From Anoxypelagibacter denitrificans (GTDB lineage: Bacteria > Pseudomonadota > Alphaproteobacteria > Pelagibacterales > Pelagibacteraceae), in contig JAGFVZ010000029.1 of NCBI GenBank assembly GCA_017640265.1, positions 1-11,609 on the forward strand: a stretch of 11,609 nt of DNA, written 5' to 3'. The notes under the pieces were generated by a model. The model saw nothing but the letters and a program-made list of their open reading frames with translations, did not search any database and was not told where the DNA came from. Position numbers and translations under genes: made by a program. Shown piece after piece: positions 7,255 through 11,609 of this stretch. Position 1 is the stretch's first letter. Every line of letters starts with the position of its first letter.

Positions 7255-8177
7255 AAACCTGTATTTTAACCACTGATACCTACCTAAATCACGATACAGG
7301 CCAAGGACATCCTGAAAGAGCTAATCGTGTAACTGTTATTATTGATCATTTAAAAAAGCTTAAATCTAAAGATTTAATTTGGAAAAAACCTACAAAGTTT
7401 GATCTTGAATACCTAGCTTTTGCTCATGATAAAAACTACTTGGATAACGTAAAAGACTCTTTTCCAAAGCAAGGCTTAAATTTTTTAGATGGAGATACTA
7501 TTGTCTCACCTGGCAGCAAAGAAGCAACGCGAGATGCGGTTGGTTCAATTTTAACAGCTATCGACGGGGTTATGAAAAAAGATTTCAATAATGCTTTTTG
7601 TGCAGTCAGACCGCCAGGACACCATGCTGAAAAACAAAAGGCCATGGGATTTTGCGTTTACAATAATATTGCAGTTGGTGCTTATTATTTGCTGGAAAAA
7701 TATAATTTAAAAAAAGTAGCCATTATTGATTTTGATGTCCATCACGGTAACGGAACTCAGGATATTTTTTATGATAATGAAAAGGTTCTATATATTTCTA
7801 CTCATCAATATCCTTATTACCCAGGAACTGGAAAAAATAGTGAGAAAGGGAAATACAATAACGTTTTAAATATTCCTCTACCTGCCGGAACAACTTCGGA
7901 AGAATATTTAGATGCTTATGAATATGTTTTAAAAAAATTGAAAGAATTCAAACCAGAATTTATACTATTTTCTGCAGGATTTGATGCTCATGAAGATGAC
8001 CCTTTGGCACAATTAAAATTAAAATCTGAAGATTTTTATAATCTTACGAAGAGAACAATTCGCGCAGCCCAATTAAGTTCTAAGGGAAAAGTAGTATCAA
8101 TTTTAGAAGGCGGATATGATTTAAATGCATTAAAAGAAAGTGCGGAAATGCACGTAAACGCCTTGTTGGAATTCTAA
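7251..8177 (+). CDS. Histone deacetylase-family amidohydrolase
   Basis: A 308-residue zinc amidohydrolase of the arginase/deacetylase fold, in the HDAC/acetylpolyamine amidohydrolase family. Landmarks in order are GHPERANR (19-26), RPPGHHAEKQKAMGFC with His124-His125, IDFDVHHGNGTQ with zinc ligands Asp162 and His164, SAGFDAHEDDPL with the third ligand Asp245, and EGGYDL with the catalytic Tyr289. All catalytic positions are intact, so an active enzyme is expected. Bacterial members remove acetyl or acyl groups from polyamines, small amides or protein lysines; sequence alone does not choose between these. It starts with GTG, which overlaps the dapE stop by 4 bases, so it is probably translated with dapE. 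It is the last plus-strand gene, and its stop lies in a hairpin shared with the convergent truA. A link to the acetylated or succinylated intermediates made nearby is possible but unproven. Confidence 0.9.
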   Translation: MKTCILTTDTYLNHDTGQGHPERANRVTVIIDHLKKLKSKDLIWKKPTKFDLEYLAFAHDKNYLDNVKDSFPKQGLNFLDGDTIVSPGSKEATRDAVGSILTAIDGVMKKDFNNAFCAVRPPGHHAEKQKAMGFCVYNNIAVGAYYLLEKYNLKKVAIIDFDVHHGNGTQDIFYDNEKVLYISTHQYPYYPGTGKNSEKGKYNNVLNIPLPAGTTSEEYLDAYEYVLKKLKEFKPEFILFSAGFDAHEDDPLAQLKLKSEDFYNLTKRTIRAAQLSSKGKVVSILEGGYDLNALKESAEMHVNALLEF

Positions 8178-8196
8178 ATACTACATTTAGTAATTC
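8169..8196. terminator. Candidate hairpin at the convergent junction
   Basis: GAATTCTAAAT (8169-8179) pairs with ATTTAGTAATTC (8185-8196) around a 5-base loop. This gives 11 base pairs with one bulged T at 8191. The stem contains the stop codons of both the deacetylase gene (TAA 8175-8177) and truA (complement of 8187-8189). No U-tract follows on either strand, and the stem is A/T-rich, so it is not a standard intrinsic terminator. It may be a weak bidirectional terminator or mRNA 3' end structure, or a chance palindrome in AT-rich DNA. Confidence 0.35.
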
Positions 8197-8927
8197 ACTT
8201 TATGTAAATACAGTCCACAGGCTGGAGCTGGAGGTGCGCACATAGATCTTTTCTTTGATAAGAAAATTTTTCTAAAATAATCTAAACTCCACTTTCCCTC
8301 ACCCAAATACTTCAGAGAACCTACCATTGATCTAACTTGTTGTTGTAGAAAAGATTTAGACACAAAAATTAAAACAATTTTATTTTTATTTTTCTTAATA
8401 TTTACTTTATTAAGAGTTTTCACCGGTGATTTCGCGGTACAAGATGAAGATCTGAATGTTGAAAAATCATGGGTACCTTTTAATATTTTAGCCCCTTTTT
8501 TCATCAATTCAACATTGATTTTTTTTCTAATATGCCACGCTTTATTTTTTTCTATAACCAGTGATGAACGCCTATTAATAATAAAATATTTATAGGTTCT
8601 TTTAATTGCGCTGTACCTTGCGTGAAACCCTTTGGGTCTTTTTTTAATGCTTAAGATAGATATTGGATATTTGTTTAAAAAGAAATTCACAGAATTTATG
8701 AAGGTATCCTTATCATCTATATGTTGTTTCGTTTTAAAATGCGCCGATTGTTCTGTGGCATGAACGCCAGCATCGGTTCGGCCAGATCCTATTACAGTAA
8801 TTTTCTCTTTTAGGCGTTTTGACAAAACCTTTTCCAATACCTCTTGAACTGAAAGATTATTTTTTTGCCTTTGCCAACCAACAAAGTTTGTTCCTAGATA
8901 TTCTATTTTAATTTGATATGTAAACAT
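8187..8927 (-). CDS. truA: tRNA pseudouridine(38-40) synthase
   Basis: A 246-residue enzyme that converts uridines 38-40 in the tRNA anticodon arm to pseudouridine. The N-terminus YQIKIEYLGTNFVGWQRQ and the active-site block GSGRTDAGVHATEQSAHF, with catalytic Asp52, are characteristic of TruA. Further family features are GFHARYSAIKRTYKYFI (about 103-119), HDFSTFRSSSC (about 152-162), and the QQQVRSMVGSLKYLGEGK segment near the C-terminus. Length is typical (about 245-270). Its start overlaps the fmt stop by one base (TAATG), a sign of translational coupling with fmt. It is last in the minus-strand run and ends 9 bases from the convergent deacetylase gene. Confidence 0.96.
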   Translation of the reverse strand: MFTYQIKIEYLGTNFVGWQRQKNNLSVQEVLEKVLSKRLKEKITVIGSGRTDAGVHATEQSAHFKTKQHIDDKDTFINSVNFFLNKYPISILSIKKRPKGFHARYSAIKRTYKYFIINRRSSLVIEKNKAWHIRKKINVELMKKGAKILKGTHDFSTFRSSSCTAKSPVKTLNKVNIKKNKNKIVLIFVSKSFLQQQVRSMVGSLKYLGEGKWSLDYFRKIFLSKKRSMCAPPAPACGLYLHKVNY

Positions 8928-9847
8928 TAAGCTATATTTTCGCCCTGGTTTATCTTGTTGCCAAGTAAAAATTGCTCTGTCGTTTGTCTACTTTTTCCTT
9001 CTTTTTGTATCTCAAGAATTTGGACCGCTTGATCTTTGCAGCTCACGATGAGTTGATCATTTAAGATTGTTCCTATTTTTCCACTTTTATTTACAATTTC
9101 GGCTTTCCAAACTTTGTATCTTTCGTTCTTGTATTCAAACCAAGCGCCCGGATTAGGATTAAGTCCGTTAATTTTTGCTAAAACTTTTTTTGCACTTTCG
9201 TTCCATTCAATTTTGCCTTCCGCTTTGCTAATTTTTTTTGCATAAGTTGCCTGATTATGATTCTGTTCTTTAAATTTTGCCTTACCATTTTCTATCTTAC
9301 TTATAGAGTCTAAAAGAGCTTTGGCTCCTAATTGGGATAGCACTTGAGTTAATGTTTGTGTGTCTGTGTTTTCATTGATCGCAATTTTGGCTTGATACAT
9401 TACAGGACCGGCATCCAACTCTTCTACGACCTTCATAACACTTATTCCGGTCTCGCTATCTAAACTCATAATAGATCTTTGGATTGGCGCAGCTCCCCTC
9501 CACTTAGGCAATAATGAAGCGTGAACATTGATAAAGCCGTACTTTGCTAAATTTAAAAATCTTTTTGGTATAATTTTTCCGTAAGCTATTACAACTACAA
9601 TATCCGGTTTTAAATTTTTCATAAAATCATACTCTTCATCTGAATCTAAAGTCAGTGGAGTTCTCACATTGAGGGCTTTTTTTTTAGCAAAATTTTCAAC
9701 ACTGGAAGAACTTATTTTTTGACCTCGATGTGCCTTGGTTGGAGGTTGTGAGTATACAGCCAAAATTCTGTGTTCGGATTTTAATAATAATTTCAGAGTT
9801 GGAACCGAAAACTCTGGAGTTCCCATAAAAACAATTTTTTGTGACAT
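8927..9847 (-). CDS. fmt: Methionyl-tRNA formyltransferase
   Basis: A 306-residue cytosolic enzyme that formylates initiator Met-tRNA with 10-formyl-tetrahydrofolate. The N-terminal Rossmann-like domain opens with KIVFMGTPEFSVPTL and carries the catalytic triad Asn107, His109 (INVHASLLPKWRGAAPI) and Asp145 (ELDAGPV). These match E. coli Asn106, His108 and Asp144. SLLPKWRGAAPIQR is the hallmark formyl-folate loop. A C-terminal OB-like tRNA-binding domain starts near residue 205, after YAKKISKAEGKIEW, and includes the NPNPGAWF segment. Length is normal. It follows def by 13 bases and overlaps truA by one base. No clear Shine-Dalgarno is seen, so it is probably expressed as part of the def-fmt-truA transcript. 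Confidence 0.97.
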   Translation of the reverse strand: MSQKIVFMGTPEFSVPTLKLLLKSEHRILAVYSQPPTKAHRGQKISSSSVENFAKKKALNVRTPLTLDSDEEYDFMKNLKPDIVVVIAYGKIIPKRFLNLAKYGFINVHASLLPKWRGAAPIQRSIMSLDSETGISVMKVVEELDAGPVMYQAKIAINENTDTQTLTQVLSQLGAKALLDSISKIENGKAKFKEQNHNQATYAKKISKAEGKIEWNESAKKVLAKINGLNPNPGAWFEYKNERYKVWKAEIVNKSGKIGTILNDQLIVSCKDQAVQILEIQKEGKSRQTTEQFLLGNKINQGENIA

Positions 9848-9860
9848 TAAATTTTTGAAG

Positions 9861-10385
9861 TTAAACTACTATTCTTTCTAATTCTTTTTTTTGTTTCGAA
9901 AGTTTTTTTATTATCATAGACTTTTTTAAGTTTGATAAATAATCAATGAATAATATTCCCTCCAAATGATCTATTTCATGCTGAATACAAGTTGCTAGCA
10001 ATCCCTCAGATTTAAATTCCTTGTAATTTCCATTGTAATCTAAATATTTAACATGACATCTATCTGGCCTATCAATTTCAGCAAATTGCCCTGGTACAGA
10101 CAAACAGCCCTCTTCGTAAGTGATATTATTTTTTGAAGTTGACACTATTACTGGATTTACAAAATACATTGGTTCCTTTTTCTCCGGATCTTTAGAAATA
10201 TCCAAAACTATTATTCTTTTGGGCACGCCTATTTGAATAGCAGCAAGACCAATTCCTGGAGCAAGATACATTGTCTCCAGCATATCATCCATGAGTTTTC
10301 TCGTTAAATCATCAACTTTGTCAACTGGTTGCGACTTTTGTCTGAGAATGGGGTCCGGTTCCGTTAATATTTTTCTTACAGTCAT
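9861..10385 (-). CDS. def: Peptide deformylase
   Basis: A 174-residue metalloenzyme that removes the formyl group from the N-terminal methionine of new proteins. All three family motifs are present: GIGLAAIQ (44-51), EGCLS (92-96) with metal ligand Cys94, and QHEIDHLEG (135-143), the HExxH motif with ligands His136 and His140 and catalytic Glu137. The N-terminus (RKILTEPDPILRQKSQPV) is the usual type-1 deformylase opening. Length fits the family (about 165-190). It stands between the unknown helical gene (18 bases upstream) and fmt (13 bases downstream). The def-fmt pairing joins removal and addition of the same formyl group. The upstream gap holds a TATATATA stretch but no convincing promoter or ribosome binding site. 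Confidence 0.97.
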   Translation of the reverse strand: MTVRKILTEPDPILRQKSQPVDKVDDLTRKLMDDMLETMYLAPGIGLAAIQIGVPKRIIVLDISKDPEKKEPMYFVNPVIVSTSKNNITYEEGCLSVPGQFAEIDRPDRCHVKYLDYNGNYKEFKSEGLLATCIQHEIDHLEGILFIDYLSNLKKSMIIKKLSKQKKELERIVV

Positions 10386-10403
10386 AAAATCTATATATAT
10401 GAA

Positions 10404-11609
10404 TTAAACTCTTAAAGGTAGGGTGAGATTGAGAATTTGATTTCTAACTTTTTTTATTTTTGCTTTGTTTAAAATATTAACTATAAAATATAACGTTTCG
10501 GGATCTAAATTTTGTATATCGTCACTACCAATTATCTCAACAAGTTTAAGCATTAGCAGACCAATTTCATTATTTTTTACAAGTAAATTGATATTTGCAG
10601 GAATCGTCAATTTTTCTGAAAGTTTATTGATATCAAGTTCTTTTGGTATTTCTAGACCGTCGGAAGATAATGTTTCTAACAAGATTACATCCTTTATTGA
10701 GAAGAAATATCTTTTGTTTCTTTTTATTTTTTTATAAACATTAGAAAAATCTTTTTTTATCTTTTTCTTATTTGGGTTTTTTTCTGTAAAAATTTTTATA
10801 ACTTTTGATCTATGTAAAACTTTATCGTCATATTTAATTTTTCCCAATACAGAAACATCTTCGGATATAATATTTCTTTTTACAATTTTAACAAAATTGT
10901 CAGGAATATCTTTTGGATCCATTTTCTTCAAAATATCACTTAAATGTTTAGTATAAACATTGATTAGTTTATCTTCCTCAAATAAATCTTTTAGTAAAAA
11001 AAGCAGATTTAATTTATTTTCTGTATTATCAGATAATAAAATTTTTTGATAAATTAATGATCTGGCTTCATAACCTTCTAAACTTCTGTGTACTGTTTTA
11101 GCATTGATTAATTGATTTACATGAAAAGGAACTGATTTATAAAATTCAAAAATTTTATCTTGATCAAAAGTTCCTTCATTTGCTGCGATTTCATATTTTC
11201 TCATGGCTTCTTTGTCTTCCGTATAATTAATTGAAATTAAGTTTGAAGCATTTAAGTACTTCCATATATTTTTATTAGTTTTTTCAGTGGGATCATATTT
11301 GAAATCTTCTATGGTAACAGAAGATAAGTAAAAATTTAATAAATTATTATCTAAAATTTTTTTATTTGCTTTTTCTTTCATTCCTAACAAGAACAATATT
11401 TTATCGTTAAAAAATTTATCTGAACGACCTTCTTCTCTGAGTAAGTCAAAATTTAATTGGGCTTCTTCCTGCTTCTTGTTTAATATTAAACAATAAATCC
11501 TATATTTTTCTAAATAGTTGTCTCTAATCTCTTTATTAATAAAATTTGCCTTTTTACATCCTTCTGAAATATCCGCTGAAGCAATATAGAAATCTACCAG
11601 ATATTTTAT
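10404..11609 (-). CDS. Hypothetical alpha-helical protein, partial (N-terminus outside window)
   Basis: I do not recognise this protein. The frame is open from the right edge to the TAA at 10406-10404, giving 401 visible residues. A TTG at 11396-11394 and an ATG at 11381-11379 are internal, because the frame upstream reads coherently (KYLVDFYIASADISEGCKKA, then YLEKYRIYCLILNKKQEEAQ). The protein is rich in Lys, Asn, Leu, Ile and Glu and is predicted almost wholly helical, with repeating helix pairs such as EAQLNFDLLREEG. This suggests a helical-repeat (TPR/Sel1-like or solenoid) scaffold, though no unit is regular enough to name. No membrane segment, zinc motif or catalytic signature is visible; a signal peptide, if any, would be off the edge. 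The C-terminal part (about residues 335-395) has a compact conserved look. It lies 18 bases upstream of def and is probably co-transcribed with it. Confidence 0.8.
   Translation of the reverse strand: MKYLVDFYIASADISEGCKKANFINKEIRDNYLEKYRIYCLILNKKQEEAQLNFDLLREEGRSDKFFNDKILFLLGMKEKANKKILDNNLLNFYLSSVTIEDFKYDPTEKTNKNIWKYLNASNLISINYTEDKEAMRKYEIAANEGTFDQDKIFEFYKSVPFHVNQLINAKTVHRSLEGYEARSLIYQKILLSDNTENKLNLLFLLKDLFEEDKLINVYTKHLSDILKKMDPKDIPDNFVKIVKRNIISEDVSVLGKIKYDDKVLHRSKVIKIFTEKNPNKKKIKKDFSNVYKKIKRNKRYFFSIKDVILLETLSSDGLEIPKELDINKLSEKLTIPANINLLVKNNEIGLLMLKLVEIIGSDDIQNLDPETLYFIVNILNKAKIKKVRNQILNLTLPLRV

Noticed and set aside
7436..7645. Minus-strand open frame of 69 codons inside the deacetylase gene
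   Set aside because: Antisense to conserved catalytic motifs, short, and without family resemblance.
10386..10403. TATATATA stretch before def as a promoter
   Set aside because: No matching -35 element is seen and such stretches are expected by chance here; def more likely shares the upstream transcript.
10465..10737. Plus-strand open frame antisense to the unknown helical protein
   Set aside because: A Ser/Ile/Phe-rich frame typical of the complement of Lys/Asn-rich coding sequence; the minus frame is far longer and continuous.
11394..11396. TTG as the start of the unknown helical protein
   Set aside because: The same frame is open to the right edge and reads as coherent helical protein upstream, so the gene is truncated by the window and this TTG is an internal leucine.

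Overview
The window is very AT-rich and densely coded. It carries an alphaproteobacterial-type housekeeping block: rpmH-rnpA-yidD-yidC, then argB, a pyrimidine 5'-nucleotidase-like HAD gene, dapD, dapE, and on the other strand def-fmt-truA. Low G+C, intergenic gaps of a few bases, heavy use of AAA/AAT/TTA/AGA codons, and an arginine-sensitive-type ArgB together suggest a streamlined marine alphaproteobacterium of the SAR11/Pelagibacterales kind. This assignment rests on gene content, order and composition; no marker search was run.

Layout. Positions 1-1227 (minus strand) hold a VTT/TVP38-type membrane protein followed by a TPR protein that runs off the left edge. A 79-base divergent intergenic region (1228-1306) should hold promoters for both directions. 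Positions 1307-8177 (plus strand) are a tight nine-gene run: rpmH, rnpA, yidD, yidC, argB, HAD phosphatase, dapD, dapE, and a histone-deacetylase-family amidohydrolase. Gaps in it are 7 bases or less, with several 4-base overlaps and one 20-base overlap. It converges on a minus-strand run (8187-11609) transcribed as: unknown helical protein (5' end outside the window), def, fmt, truA. The two runs meet in a short hairpin that contains both stop codons.

How the genes fit together. rpmH, rnpA, yidD and yidC supply a ribosomal protein, the RNase P protein, and membrane-protein insertion. argB starts acetylated arginine synthesis. DapD and DapE are two steps of the succinylase branch of lysine/diaminopimelate synthesis; the aminotransferase between them (DapC/ArgD) is not here. 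Def and Fmt remove and add the N-formyl group of initiator methionine, and TruA modifies tRNA anticodon arms. The catalytic residues I checked are present in every recognised enzyme, and I saw no frameshift.

No gene-free stretch reaches 300 bases. I found no tRNA or rRNA gene, CRISPR array, insertion sequence, or phage gene. I do not see a new biological system here. The points most worth a second look are the absence of engB between yidC and argB, the deacetylase at the end of the operon, the unrecognised helical protein upstream of def, and the hairpin at the convergent junction.
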